A DNA stretch of 64,000 bases from Bog-473 sp963726135. Its GTDB lineage: Bacteria > Actinomycetota > Acidimicrobiia > Acidimicrobiales > RAAP-2. Below, one piece after another: positions 8,856 through 17,289 of the stretch. Below the pieces are notes generated by a model that saw only the letters and a program-made list of their open reading frames with translations, was not told where the DNA came from and did not search any database. Position numbers and translations under genes: made by a program. Within the stretch, counting starts at the first letter, position 1; every line of letters begins with the position of its first letter. The stretch is from assembly GCA_963726135.1 (NCBI GenBank), contig CAVSBE010000002.1:321131-385130 (forward strand), in the 5' to 3' direction.

Positions 8856-8887
8856 CGCACCAGGTTAACGCCGTAGGATCGCCCCTC

Positions 8888-9817
8888 ATGGCCGCCTTCA
8901 GGTTCGCCCTCCAGGCCTCGGGGGCAGCGTCCCCTGCTGCCTGGCGCGACCTGGCACGAAAGACCGAGGATCTCGGCTATTCGACGCTCTACCTTCCCGA
9001 TCACCTCGGCGACCAATGGGCCCCGATGGTCGCCCTCACCGTCGCGGCCGAAGTCACGACGAACCTGCGCGTCGGGACGCTCGTGCTCGACAACGACTTC
9101 CGCCACCCGCTCGTCCTCGCCAAGGAGGCGGCCACCCTCGACGTGGTGACCGGCGGCCGCTTCGAGCTCGGCATGGGTGCCGGCTGGATGACGACCGACT
9201 ACACGCAGTCGGGGATCCCGATGGAGCATGCGTCGGTGCGGGTGGCGCGGCTGGCCGAGAGCCTCCAGATCATGCGCACCATGTGGCAGACAGGAAGCGC
9301 CACGTTCTCGGGTGAGCACTACCGCGTGGAGGACGCGGTCGCGTCGCCGATGCCGGTGACGCCCGGGGGCCCTCCGCTCGTCATCGGGGGCGGCAGCCGG
9401 CGCATCCTGGCGCTGGCCGGCCAGTACGCCGAGACCGTGAGCATCGTGCCGAGCCTCGCCGCCGGTTCGGTCGGTCCCGAGGTGGCGGCCGAGTCGGTGG
9501 TCGAGAAGTACGCCGACCGGGTGCGGTGGGCCAGGGAGGCGGCAGGCGAGCGCGCCGATGCTCTCGAGTTCCAGTGCTGGACGGTGACGGTGCAGGTCGT
9601 CCCGAACGCCGGCGAGGTGGCCGCGTCCCTCGCCCCCCTCTTCGGTCTGACGCCCGAGCAGTTGCGCGCCGCGCCCATCGCCCTCATCGGCTCGGCGGGC
9701 GAGATCGTCGACACGCTGCGGCAGAGGCGCCAGGCGCTCGGGTTCAGCAACATCGTCGTACACGAGCCCGAGATGGAGGCGCTGGCGCCGGTGATCACCC
9801 AACTTGCCGGTACCTGA
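8888..9817 (+). CDS. LLM class F420-dependent oxidoreductase
   Basis: The 309-residue protein is a luciferase-like monooxygenase-fold TIM barrel. Seen are LYLPDHLGDQW near the start, RVGTLVLDNDFRHPLVLAKEAATLDVV and GRFELGMGAGWM. These are hallmarks of actinobacterial coenzyme F420-dependent oxidoreductases (a subfamily like TIGR03621). The substrate is unknown. The start is ATG at 8888. Its 3' end overlaps nadD by 14 bases, so the two are coupled. Confidence 0.88.
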   Translation: MAAFRFALQASGAASPAAWRDLARKTEDLGYSTLYLPDHLGDQWAPMVALTVAAEVTTNLRVGTLVLDNDFRHPLVLAKEAATLDVVTGGRFELGMGAGWMTTDYTQSGIPMEHASVRVARLAESLQIMRTMWQTGSATFSGEHYRVEDAVASPMPVTPGGPPLVIGGGSRRILALAGQYAETVSIVPSLAAGSVGPEVAAESVVEKYADRVRWAREAAGERADALEFQCWTVTVQVVPNAGEVAASLAPLFGLTPEQLRAAPIALIGSAGEIVDTLRQRRQALGFSNIVVHEPEMEALAPVITQLAGT

Positions 9818-10418
9818 GCCCCCCACCCGCATCGGGATCCTCGGGGGGACCTTCGACCCCCCGCACGCCGGGCACGTCGCCGCGGCCCGGGCCGTCATGG
9901 AGCAGGTCGGCCTCGACCGGCTGCACCTCGTCGTGGCCAACGACCCATGGCAGAAGTCGGGGCAGCGGGCGATCTCGCCCGCCGAGGACAGGTACGCGCT
10001 CACCGAGGCCCTGGCGGCGGAGATCCCCGGGGCCGAGGTGAGCCGGCTCGAGATCGACCGGGGTGGTCCCAGCTACTCGGTGGACACCGCCGAGGAGGTC
10101 CTGGCTGTCGCCGGGGCGGCCGGGCGCCCGGTCGAATTGTTCCTGGTCGTGGGCGCCGACCTGGTCCCCGAGCTGGCGTCGTGGCACCGGGTCGAGGACC
10201 TCCAGCGGCTGGTCACCCTGGCCGTGGTGTCCCGACCGAGGCGTGCCAGCCCCCCACCGGCGCCGGGGTGGCGGGTGGTCCGGGTGGACGGCCCGCAGGT
10301 CGCGGTCTCGAGCTCGGACGTCCGAGACCGGCTGGCGTCCGGCCGGTCGGTCGAGGGAATGGTTCCCGAGGCGGTTATCCGTTGCATCCGCCGCCGCGGT
10401 ATGTACGCTGTCGCGTAG
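9804..10418 (+). CDS. nadD: Nicotinate-nucleotide adenylyltransferase
   Basis: NadD transfers AMP to nicotinate mononucleotide in NAD synthesis. The nucleotidyltransferase motif GGTFDPPHAGH at residues 14-24 has the T/HxGH signature, and the C-terminal ISSSTR-like element is VSSSDVRDRL. The length of 204 residues is normal. The best start is TTG at 9804 inside the end of the LLM gene, as no ATG or GTG precedes the motif in frame. The order nadD, small ORF, rsfS is typical. Confidence 0.93.
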   Translation: MPVPEPPTRIGILGGTFDPPHAGHVAAARAVMEQVGLDRLHLVVANDPWQKSGQRAISPAEDRYALTEALAAEIPGAEVSRLEIDRGGPSYSVDTAEEVLAVAGAAGRPVELFLVVGADLVPELASWHRVEDLQRLVTLAVVSRPRRASPPPAPGWRVVRVDGPQVAVSSSDVRDRLASGRSVEGMVPEAVIRCIRRRGMYAVA

Positions 10419-10622
10419 ATGAGCGCCATGCCGGCCGAGTGGACGGAGTTGTCGGACAGTCCCCATGCGGGCGCCACTCCAGCCCGCGTCCAGCGGCGGG
10501 CCGATCGTCGGGCTGAGCAGAAGCTGGCGCGGCGGTCTCGCCAGCGTTGGGCCGTCGCGGGTTGCTCCCTGCTGGTCGGCGCCTTCGGGCTCACCGTGGG
10601 GATCCTGGACGTGCTCCATTGA
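10419..10622 (+). CDS. Small membrane protein, function unknown
   Basis: A 67-residue protein starts with ATG immediately after the nadD stop. It has a charged Arg-rich stretch (RVQRRADRRAEQKLARRSRQR) followed by a single C-terminal transmembrane helix (WAVAGCSLLVGAFGLTVGILDVL). It overlaps the next start as TTGA. The position between nadD and rsfS suggests a co-translated accessory membrane protein. No family is recognised. Confidence 0.65.
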   Translation: MSAMPAEWTELSDSPHAGATPARVQRRADRRAEQKLARRSRQRWAVAGCSLLVGAFGLTVGILDVLH

Positions 10623-11008
10623 TCCCACGGTTGGACGTGCACGTCCAGCTGCCGCCGGCTGTGGCCACCGCGGCCGTGTCGGCGGATGCCAAGCTCGGGC
10701 ACGACACCGTGGTGCTCGCGATGGAGGAGCTCTTCGGCGTCGTCGACGCCTTCGTCATCACCAGTGCACCCAACACGCGCCATGTGCGCACCCTCGTCGA
10801 GGAGATCGAGAGGGGTGTGAAGGAGGCCCACGGCGTCGCCCCGGTGCGGACCGAAGGGCTCGCCGATGCCACATGGGTGTTGATGGACTACGGCGATTTC
10901 ATCGCGCACGTCTTCTTGCAGGAGACGCGCGAGTACTACGACCTCGAGCATCTCTGGTCGGGTGCGCCACGCGTGCCCTGGCGACGCGACGTCGAAGACG
11001 CCGGTTGA
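10619..11008 (+). CDS. rsfS: Ribosomal silencing factor RsfS
   Basis: RsfS (DUF143/Iojap family) binds ribosomal protein uL14 and blocks subunit joining in starvation. The core is visible: KLGHDTVVLAMEELFGVVDAFVITSAPNTRHVRTLVEEIE, then EGLADATWVLMDYGDFIAHVF and YYDLEHLW, the usual C-terminal signature. TTG 10619 overlaps the previous stop. GTG 10637 is an alternative start. Confidence 0.92.
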   Translation: MIPRLDVHVQLPPAVATAAVSADAKLGHDTVVLAMEELFGVVDAFVITSAPNTRHVRTLVEEIERGVKEAHGVAPVRTEGLADATWVLMDYGDFIAHVFLQETREYYDLEHLWSGAPRVPWRRDVEDAG

Positions 11009-11026
11009 TCCGGTCCGCCGTCGCCC

Positions 11027-11623
11027 TCAGGGCGCGACGTTGAGGAACTCAATGAGGTAGACCGGCCCGGCGACCTGCGAGCCGTTGGCGATCGGGACGC
11101 TCGTGCGCTGCCCGTCGATCTCGAAGATCACTCCGGTCGCGAGGCCGTTCTCGGTGGCGACGGTGGACACGATCTGCGCGACGGCCAGTTCCGTGTCGTT
11201 CCCGGTGATCTGCCCGAAGGCGGTGTTCAGGTTCACGGTCACCACGTTGCCCTGCGTCGAGGTCGATAGGACCGTGACGTCGCTCGGGATGGCGGTCAGG
11301 ACGCCGTTGGCCGCCTCGGCGGTCGTCGGGCCAGCCAGCATCGCCGTGATGATGGAGGCCAGCGGCGCGGGCGAGGCCACGACTCGTGCCGCTGGCTCCA
11401 GCTGGTTGCTCGAGTTGAGGAAGAACACCTTGACGGGCACCAGGGACGATGGTTTCGGCTGCGTGGTCGTGGTCGTGGGCGGGTGGGGATCGAGGAGGTC
11501 GAAGGGCACCTTCGACGAGGCGATGGAGTTCGGCGCGCTCTGCGTCGGGATGGCGCATCCCGCCGCGCCGAAGGCGCACAGCGCGACCAGGACCACGGCG
11601 ACCGCTCCGATCCGCCGTCTCAC
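11027..11623 (-). CDS. GerMN-domain lipoprotein
   Basis: The 198-residue protein has a lipoprotein signal peptide ending at the lipobox GAAGC (Cys23) and a Thr-rich spacer (PPTTTTTQP). A GerMN domain follows (VKVFFLNSSNQLEPAARVV, LTAIPSDVTVLSTSTQGNVVTVNL). The start overlaps the histidine kinase stop by four bases, so it belongs to the same operon. In actinobacteria the MtrA-MtrB system is followed by the lipoprotein LpqB, which has a GerMN domain. This shorter protein is probably its counterpart, lacking the propeller part of LpqB. Confidence 0.85.
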   Translation of the reverse strand: MRRRIGAVAVVLVALCAFGAAGCAIPTQSAPNSIASSKVPFDLLDPHPPTTTTTQPKPSSLVPVKVFFLNSSNQLEPAARVVASPAPLASIITAMLAGPTTAEAANGVLTAIPSDVTVLSTSTQGNVVTVNLNTAFGQITGNDTELAVAQIVSTVATENGLATGVIFEIDGQRTSVPIANGSQVAGPVYLIEFLNVAP

Positions 11624-13041
11624 GTTTCTCCCTCCGCCTCGCTGCCGTTCGAGAGCACCGGGAGCGAGAGCACGAAACGCGCGCCGCCCGTGGGGGAGGA
11701 CTCCACGCGGACTCCGCCATGCATGACCCGCATGTGTTCGGCGACGAGCGCCAGGCCCAACCCCGAGCCGGTCCCCGTGCCGCGCCGGCCCGAGGCCGAG
11801 CCGCGGTAGAAGCGCTCGAACACCTTGGCCCGTTCGGCCGCGTCGATGCCGGGGCCCGAGTCGTCGACCCTCACCTCGACGCTCTCGGCGCCGCCTGGCC
11901 CCACGGCGATCTCGGTCGCCCCACCTCCGTAGTGGTCGGCGTTCTCCATGAGGTTGACCATGACACGCTCGAAGCGACGTTTGTCGACACCCACCCGCCA
12001 GGCGCGCACCGCGGGGTCGATGGAGACCTCGGGCGGCGTACCGTGGCTCTGCGCGTCCATGTGCCCCCTCCCCGTCTCGACCGAGCGCTGCACCAGCTCG
12101 GAGATGTTCACCTCCTCGAGGAAGACGTCGACGGAGCCGGCATCGGCCCGCGACATCTCGAGCAGGTCGGCCACCATGCGCTGGAAACGCCGCAGGTCGT
12201 CGCTCAGAAGCTGCAGCGCCCGCTGGGAGCGGACCGGCAATTGGTCGCGGTCCGCCTCGAGCACCTCGAGGGAGGCGCCCAGGGTCGTGAGCGGGGAACG
12301 GAGCTCGTGGCTCACGTCGGAGTTGAAGCGCGCCTCGCGCTCGATGCGCTCCTGTAGCTGGTCGACCATGGTGTTGAAGGAGTTGGTGAGGCCCTCGAGG
12401 TCGGGGTCCGCGGCGTCGGGGTCCAGGCGGGTGTCAAGATCGCCACCGGCAATGGCACCTGCCGCCCGTGACACGTCGGCCAGCGGCCGCAGCGAGCGCA
12501 CGCTGGCGAAGCGGCCGAGCCCAATGCCGAGGAGGGTCGTGACGACCCCGGCACCGAAGAGGGTCAGCCCGAGGACGCGCAGCGTGTGGTCGAGGTCGGA
12601 CAAGTCGAACACCTCGAAGTAGGCGGCGTGCTCGGAGGGCACCGGGACCCCGACCACGATCTCGGCCGTCCCTTGCGGCGTGCGGTAGGTCTGGGTGGCG
12701 GCGGTGCCGGCGCGCACCACCTTGCGCAGATCACCGGGGATGGAGGAGGCGTTCACCGACAGGGATGACACATAGGCCTTCGACTGGTGGTACAGGACGG
12801 AGTGGGCGTTGGTCCCGGCGTCGATGGAGGTGAGGAGGGTGACGTACCGGGTCTCGCCGGACTGGAGGTAGCTCCGCACGAGCACGGCGTTGGCGAAGGC
12901 CTGTTGCTGCGCCGCCGACTCGCGGCCGTTCAAGAGGAAGTGGCGGACCGTGAAGTACGACAGCCCCCCCATCAAGATGGAGAGCACCAGCGCCCCCAGG
13001 CCGAAGACGGCCGTGATGCGGGCCCCGATGCCCAGCTTCAT
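11620..13041 (-). CDS. Membrane sensor histidine kinase (MtrB-like)
   Basis: The 473-residue kinase has an N-terminal TM helix (FGLGALVLSILMGGLSYF), an extracytoplasmic sensor of about 130 residues, and a second TM (LGLTLFGAGVVTTLLGIGLG). A HAMP domain is followed by a HisKA H-box FNSDVSHELRSPLTTL (His phosphoacceptor near residue 249), then N-box (LMENADHYGGG), G1 DDSGPGI and G2 GSGLGLALV. It sits directly after its response regulator and before a GerMN lipoprotein, as in MtrAB-LpqB, which control cell wall and division genes in actinobacteria. Orthology is inferred from gene order. Confidence 0.92.
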   Translation of the reverse strand: MKLGIGARITAVFGLGALVLSILMGGLSYFTVRHFLLNGRESAAQQQAFANAVLVRSYLQSGETRYVTLLTSIDAGTNAHSVLYHQSKAYVSSLSVNASSIPGDLRKVVRAGTAATQTYRTPQGTAEIVVGVPVPSEHAAYFEVFDLSDLDHTLRVLGLTLFGAGVVTTLLGIGLGRFASVRSLRPLADVSRAAGAIAGGDLDTRLDPDAADPDLEGLTNSFNTMVDQLQERIEREARFNSDVSHELRSPLTTLGASLEVLEADRDQLPVRSQRALQLLSDDLRRFQRMVADLLEMSRADAGSVDVFLEEVNISELVQRSVETGRGHMDAQSHGTPPEVSIDPAVRAWRVGVDKRRFERVMVNLMENADHYGGGATEIAVGPGGAESVEVRVDDSGPGIDAAERAKVFERFYRGSASGRRGTGTGSGLGLALVAEHMRVMHGGVRVESSPTGGARFVLSLPVLSNGSEAEGET

Positions 13042-13042
13042 G

Positions 13043-13726
13043 TCAGGGCACCAGCTTGTAGCCCATGCCCCTCACCGTGAGGATGTGCTGAGGCACAGCG
13101 GGGTCCGCCTCGACCTTGGTGCGCAAGCGCCGGATGTGGACGTCGACGAGGCGTCCGTCGCCGAAGTAGTCGTAGCCCCACACCCGGTCCAGGAGCTGCT
13201 CGCGGCTCAGCACCTTGTTGGGGCTGGCCGCCAGCTCGCACAGCAGGCGGAACTCGGTCCGGGTGCAGTGGACCTCGTCGCCGTTGAGGCGGCGGAGCAC
13301 CCCCTGCTCGGGCAGGAGCTGGAGGTCGCCGAAGGTGAGCGCCCCGGGCTCGTCCTCGGCCGGACGGGCGCGGCGCAGGAGGGCGCGGATGCGCGCCGCC
13401 AGCTCCTTGGCGACGAAGGGCTTCGTGACGTAGTCGTCGGCCCCCGCCTCCAGCCCGGCCACGACGTCATGAGTGTCGGCCCGCGCCGTCACGATGATGA
13501 TGGGCACGGCGCTGCTGCGCCGCAGCGCCCGGCAGCACTCGAAGCCGTCCATGCCGGGCAGCATCAAGTCGATCAGCGCGATGTCGGTCGGCGCCTCGGC
13601 GAACAGATCGAGGCCTTCCTCGCCGCTGGCGGCGTCCCTTACCTCGTAGCCCTCGCCCTCCAGGGCGAGCCGCATGGAGGACCTGATGCGCTCGTCGTCC
13701 TCGACAACCAGGATGCGTCCGCTCAT
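13043..13726 (-). CDS. OmpR/PhoB-family response regulator (MtrA-like)
   Basis: The start ATG at 13726 gives a 227-residue protein. The receiver domain has acidic DD at VVEDDE, a phosphoacceptor Asp in IALIDLMLPGMDG (about residue 52), and Lys in YVTKPF. The C-terminal winged helix reads RTEFRLLCELAASPNKVLSREQLLDRVWGY. A longer ORF reaching 14185 runs antisense to nothing conserved and overlaps the binding-protein gene, so it is rejected. Twelve bases separate it from the binding-protein gene, and a single base separates it from the kinase ATG (TGACATG), which shows tight coupling. Confidence 0.93.
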   Translation of the reverse strand: MSGRILVVEDDERIRSSMRLALEGEGYEVRDAASGEEGLDLFAEAPTDIALIDLMLPGMDGFECCRALRRSSAVPIIIVTARADTHDVVAGLEAGADDYVTKPFVAKELAARIRALLRRARPAEDEPGALTFGDLQLLPEQGVLRRLNGDEVHCTRTEFRLLCELAASPNKVLSREQLLDRVWGYDYFGDGRLVDVHIRRLRTKVEADPAVPQHILTVRGMGYKLVP

Positions 13727-13737
13727 CAGCCTCCAGC

Positions 13738-15387
13738 TCAGCTGATCCAGATCTGCGTGGGCCAAATGGAGCCCCCGATCATGCCGAACGCCGGCTGGCC
13801 CTGCGGCGTCGTCGGGTTGTTGAAATTCTGCACCTTCGGGACCCCGATGATCGCCCAGACCGCCCGGTCGGTCCACAGATAGGGGAGGTCCAGGGCCAGG
13901 CGTTTGTTGACGGTCCGGTAGGCCGCGGCGCGGGTGCCGACCGAGGTGCTGGAGCGGCCGGCCAGGAGCGCGTTCTCGATCGTCGGGTCGGCGTTGCGGG
14001 CCATGTTGATGGAAATATTGGTGGGGTTGACGGTGGTTGTGCTCCAGAAGATGTAGTTGAGGTCGGGGTCGACGGCCCCGAACTGACGCCAGGCGGTTGC
14101 CTGGTACTTGCCGGCCAGTGCATTGTTGATGAGCGCGTTCTGCTCCACGATGGTGGTCTTCACCTGGAATCCCACCGACTGCCACGCCTGCTGCAGGTAC
14201 TCCTGGGCCCGGACCGCGGCCGGACCGTTCGTCGTGGCGAACGTGAAGGAGATCGGACCACCGGCCTGCTTGACCAGCTTGGCGGCTTGCGCCGGGTTGT
14301 AGGCAGGGTAGGCGGTGGTCGAGTAGTAGGGCGATCCCGGGGTGAAAAGGCCGTTACTCACGGGGAGGACGTTCTGATCGATAACCCTCGCGTACTGGTT
14401 GCGGTTGACCGCCATGGCGGCGGCGCGGCGCAGGTTGGCGTTGTTGAACGGCGGCGCCAGGCAGTTGAGCTGGGTGCAGTTCATGTCGGGTTCGCCGGCG
14501 AGGTGCGTGCTGTCGTCGATGTAGGAGTAGCTGCGGTTGCCCCGGTACTGCGTGATGACCTGGGGCGTGTCGGTGACCATGATGTCGATTGTGCCCGACT
14601 TCAGCGCCTCCGAGCGCGCCGACTCGTCGGGAATCGGCTTGAAGGTGATCTGGGAGAGGTACGGCAGACCCGGTCGCCAGTAGCTCGGGTTCGCGGTGGC
14701 GGTGAAGTGGTCGTTGGGGACCCACTCCTTGAAGACGAAGGGACCGGTGCCGACGGGGTGCGACGTGCCGTTGGGGTTGGCCAGCATGGACGGCGCCACC
14801 ACGTACGCGATCTGGCCGCCGATGCCGCCGGCCAGGTAATAGGGGAATGGGGCCCACGGCGACTTGAAGGAGATGGCGACCGAGAGGGGGCCGGTCTGGG
14901 TGATCGACTGGAGCGTCGGGTTGATGACGATGCCGGTGAGTCCCGACTTCGAGTGCGCCTCGAAGTTGGTCAGCAGGGCGGCGCCGTTGCAGGGCGTCCC
15001 GTCGTGGAACACCAGGTTGGGGCGCAGGGTGACGGTCCAGCTGGTGTAGGAGGAGTTCGGCACCACGGACTGGGCCAGGTAGGGCGCCCAGTCGCCGTTG
15101 GCGAGGACGATGGTCAGCGGGTCGAACACGGTTCGGGCGTACATGACGCCCACCTCGTCGAAGCGGGCCTGGGTGGGGTCGAAGCCCTGTTCCTCGGCGT
15201 CAACACCGAAGATCAACGAGCCCCCCTTCTTCGGCGTCTGCTTCGAGACACCGTTGCGTCCGGGGCCGTTCGTGGTCGCCCCGGCCAGCGCGTCCCAGCC
15301 GACCCCCATGGCCGATGCCCCCGCAAAGCCTGCTGCGGCGGCCGCCCCGCCGGCGAGCAAGGCGCGCCGATCGAATTTCGAGACCAT
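13738..15387 (-). CDS. ABC transporter substrate-binding protein, family 5 (peptide/nickel type)
   Basis: The 549-residue protein starts with KFDRRALLAGGAAAAAGFAGASA, a twin-arginine-like signal. It then has the SBP_bac_5 pattern: FDPLTIVLANGDWAPYLAQS, TVTLRPNLVFHDGTPCNGAALLTNFEAH, GTGPFVFKEWVPN, NANLRRAAAMAVNR. ATG 15387 follows AGGGAGGACC, a strong ribosome site; the ORF beyond it has none. It is exported and binds oligopeptides, opines or metal chelates. No permease or ATPase gene is next to it, and it shares an operon with the two-component system, so a sensing role is possible. Confidence 0.88.
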   Translation of the reverse strand: MVSKFDRRALLAGGAAAAAGFAGASAMGVGWDALAGATTNGPGRNGVSKQTPKKGGSLIFGVDAEEQGFDPTQARFDEVGVMYARTVFDPLTIVLANGDWAPYLAQSVVPNSSYTSWTVTLRPNLVFHDGTPCNGAALLTNFEAHSKSGLTGIVINPTLQSITQTGPLSVAISFKSPWAPFPYYLAGGIGGQIAYVVAPSMLANPNGTSHPVGTGPFVFKEWVPNDHFTATANPSYWRPGLPYLSQITFKPIPDESARSEALKSGTIDIMVTDTPQVITQYRGNRSYSYIDDSTHLAGEPDMNCTQLNCLAPPFNNANLRRAAAMAVNRNQYARVIDQNVLPVSNGLFTPGSPYYSTTAYPAYNPAQAAKLVKQAGGPISFTFATTNGPAAVRAQEYLQQAWQSVGFQVKTTIVEQNALINNALAGKYQATAWRQFGAVDPDLNYIFWSTTTVNPTNISINMARNADPTIENALLAGRSSTSVGTRAAAYRTVNKRLALDLPYLWTDRAVWAIIGVPKVQNFNNPTTPQGQPAFGMIGGSIWPTQIWIS

Positions 15388-15485
15388 CGGTCCTCCCTTT
15401 CCCCGAACCCAGCGGACCCCCCGAAGGTTCGCGGGCGACGATAGTGCCCAGGACCCCCCTCGTGGAGGCGGTACCGTTGAATTCC
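15388..15485. promoter_or_regulatory. Divergent promoter region between binding-protein operon and xerC
   Basis: Ninety-eight bases separate the two divergent starts (ATG 15387 minus, GTG 15486 plus), so promoters for both units should lie here or inside the coding ends. Only the minus-strand ribosome site next to 15387 is clear. I cannot name -35 and -10 boxes with confidence. Confidence 0.4.
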
Positions 15486-16346
15486 GTGCGGCAAGACTGG
15501 GATCTGCCAGGCTTTTCTGCGTGGCTGGGCGGGCGCGCCGCCGCCACACAGAAGGCCTATGTCAGCGACGTCGGCGCCTTCGCGGCCTGGATGGCACGCA
15601 GTCAGGTCGAGAGCCCCGAAGGCGTCGATCGCATGCACCTGCGCCGCTACCTGGCCTCCCTGGGCACCCGAAAGCTCGCCCGGGCCACGATCGCTCGCAA
15701 GGTGGCGGCACTGCGCTGCTACTTCTCCTGGCTGGCGCGGCAGGGTCGCCTCGGTTCGGACCCGACCCGGACCCTGCGGGCGCCGGCGGGCGGCGGGCGC
15801 CTGCCCCGCGTGCTCTCCAAGGGCGAGATGACCTCTCTGCTCGAGGCCGGGGCGGAGACCCCCGTGGACCGCCGCGACCTCGCTGTGCTCGAGTTGCTCT
15901 ACGCGGCCGGCCTGCGGGTCTCGGAGCTGTGCGGCCTCGACCGGGGCGACATCGACCTCCGGGGACGGACCGTGACGGTGCTGGGCAAGGGAGGCAAACA
16001 GCGCCGGGTCCCGGTGCACGACGCGGCAGCCGACGCGCTGCGGGCCTGGTTCGACGACGGGCGGGACCGGATGGACGGACCGCCCGAGGCGGCCTTCGTG
16101 AACCGGCGGGGGACCCGTCTCGGTCCGCGGGACGTGCGGCGCATCCTGGACCGTCGCGCCGTCTCTCCCACCCACCCGCACGCCCTGCGGCACACCTTCG
16201 CCACCCACCTCCTCGACGGGGGTGCCGACCTGCGCGTCGTCCAGGAGCTGTTGGGCCACTCCAGCCTCGCCACCACACAGGTGTACACGCACGTCAGCAA
16301 GGAACGGCTGCGCTCGGTGTACGGGGACACCCACCCCAGGGCCTGA
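15486..16346 (+). CDS. xerC: Tyrosine recombinase XerC/XerD type
   Basis: The protein is about 286 residues with an N-terminal core-binding SAM-like domain (FSAWLGGRAAATQKAYVSDV). The catalytic domain carries R (AAGLRVSELCGL), K (LGKGGKQRRVP), H-x-x-R (HALRHTFATHL), H (LGHSSLATTQVYTH) and the Tyr nucleophile in VYTH. It resolves chromosome dimers at dif during division. The position before rpsB and the absence of mobile-element features argue for the housekeeping Xer protein. The start is GTG 15486 or TTG 15477; both are in frame. Confidence 0.9.
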   Translation: MRQDWDLPGFSAWLGGRAAATQKAYVSDVGAFAAWMARSQVESPEGVDRMHLRRYLASLGTRKLARATIARKVAALRCYFSWLARQGRLGSDPTRTLRAPAGGGRLPRVLSKGEMTSLLEAGAETPVDRRDLAVLELLYAAGLRVSELCGLDRGDIDLRGRTVTVLGKGGKQRRVPVHDAAADALRAWFDDGRDRMDGPPEAAFVNRRGTRLGPRDVRRILDRRAVSPTHPHALRHTFATHLLDGGADLRVVQELLGHSSLATTQVYTHVSKERLRSVYGDTHPRA

Positions 16347-16375
16347 GGCCGCCCGGCGAGCGGCTAGCATGGCCG

Positions 16376-16396
16376 GGCCCACCACAGGGGTGGGCC
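16376..16396 (+). promoter_or_regulatory. Perfect 8-bp stem hairpin after xerC, rpsB leader
   Basis: GGCCCACC at 16376-16383 pairs perfectly with GGTGGGCC at 16389-16396 around the loop ACAGG. No T-run follows, so it is not a classical intrinsic terminator. It lies 30 bases after the xerC stop and about 95 before rpsB. It could be a processing or attenuation hairpin in the rpsB leader. Confidence 0.5.
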
Positions 16397-16435
16397 AGCC
16401 ACACCGACCAACATCACCTGCGCGCGTTCCACGGT

Positions 16436-16453
16436 CGCCGCCTTCGGGCGGCG
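16436..16453 (+). promoter_or_regulatory. UUCG-tetraloop hairpin in the rpsB leader
   Basis: CGCCGCC (16436-16442) and GGCGGCG (16447-16453) form a seven-pair stem closed by a TTCG tetraloop, which is extra stable in RNA. It sits 37 bases before the rpsB ATG. Leaders of rpsB are regulated by S2 in several bacteria; whether this hairpin does so is unknown. Confidence 0.5.
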
Positions 16454-16489
16454 CTGCGCCAGGGGAGCAACCGACTGGAGGACGTATCT

Positions 16490-17287
16490 ATGGCCGTCGT
16501 TTCCATGCGACAGCTTCTGGAAGCCGGGGTTCACTTCGGCCACCAGACGCGGCGATGGAACCCGAAGATGAAGCGCTTCATCCTTGGTGAGCGCAACGGG
16601 ATCTACCTCATCGACCTGCGCAAGACGCTGGGCGGCATCGAGTCCGCCTACTCCTTCGTCCGGGACCTGGTGGCCGACGGCGGCACGGTCCTCTTCGTGG
16701 GGACGAAGAAGCAGACCCAGGGACCGGTGGCCGAGTTCGCGCAGGCGTGCGGGATGCCCTACGTCAACCAGCGCTGGCTCGGGGGCATGCTGACCAATTT
16801 CGCGACCGTCTCGGGTCGGGTGAAGCGGATGCAGGAATTGCGGGCCATGCAGGCAGCCGGCGACTTCGACGGCATGCCCAAGCGGGAGGCGCTGCAGCAC
16901 ACGCGCGAACTGGAGAAGCTGACTCGCAACCTGGGCGGCATCGCCGACCTCGCCCGCCTCCCGAACGCGGTGTTCGTGATCGACACGAAGAAGGAGCACA
17001 TCGCCGTCACCGAGGCGCGCAAGCTCGGGCTTCCCGTCGTCGCGGTCGTCGACACCAACTGTGACCCGGACGTGATCGACTACGTGATCCCGGGCAACGA
17101 CGACGCCATCCGCTCGGGCTCGCTGATGTGCCGCGTGATCGCCGACGCCGTGGCCGAGGGCCGCTTCATCGCCGAGCACCGGCGCCAGCTCGCGCCCGCG
17201 GCCGGCCCGGGCGAGGAGGGTGGCGCCGCTCCGACGCCGCGGCCCCGCCGGGTGCACGCGCCGCAAGAGCCGGTCGAGGTGGCCTGA
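16490..17287 (+). CDS. rpsB: 30S ribosomal protein S2 (uS2)
   Basis: ATG 16490 follows CTGGAGGACG. The 265-residue protein has the S2 core: MRQLLEAGVHFGHQTRRWNPKMKRFI, GTVLFVGTKKQTQ, NQRWLGGMLTNF, PNAVFVIDTKKEHIAVTEARKLGLPVVAVVDTNCDPD and YVIPGNDDAIRS. A Pro/Glu-rich C-terminal tail is typical for actinobacteria. It binds 16S rRNA late in 30S assembly. It is followed two bases later by tsf. Confidence 0.98.
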   Translation: MAVVSMRQLLEAGVHFGHQTRRWNPKMKRFILGERNGIYLIDLRKTLGGIESAYSFVRDLVADGGTVLFVGTKKQTQGPVAEFAQACGMPYVNQRWLGGMLTNFATVSGRVKRMQELRAMQAAGDFDGMPKREALQHTRELEKLTRNLGGIADLARLPNAVFVIDTKKEHIAVTEARKLGLPVVAVVDTNCDPDVIDYVIPGNDDAIRSGSLMCRVIADAVAEGRFIAEHRRQLAPAAGPGEEGGAAPTPRPRRVHAPQEPVEVA

Positions 17288-17289
17288 CC

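Noticed and set aside
13727..14185. Longer start for the response regulator
   Set aside because: It overlaps the binding-protein gene and has no conserved content; ATG 13726 fits the receiver domain.
15486..16346. Tyrosine recombinase considered as integrase of a mobile element at the window's junction
   Set aside because: It is 5 kb from the junction, has no attachment repeats and sits at the normal place for a housekeeping xerC before rpsB.
15098..16489. Longer N-terminus for ribosomal protein S2
   Set aside because: It is a chance open frame across xerC; the ATG at 16490 with ribosome site gives a normal S2.
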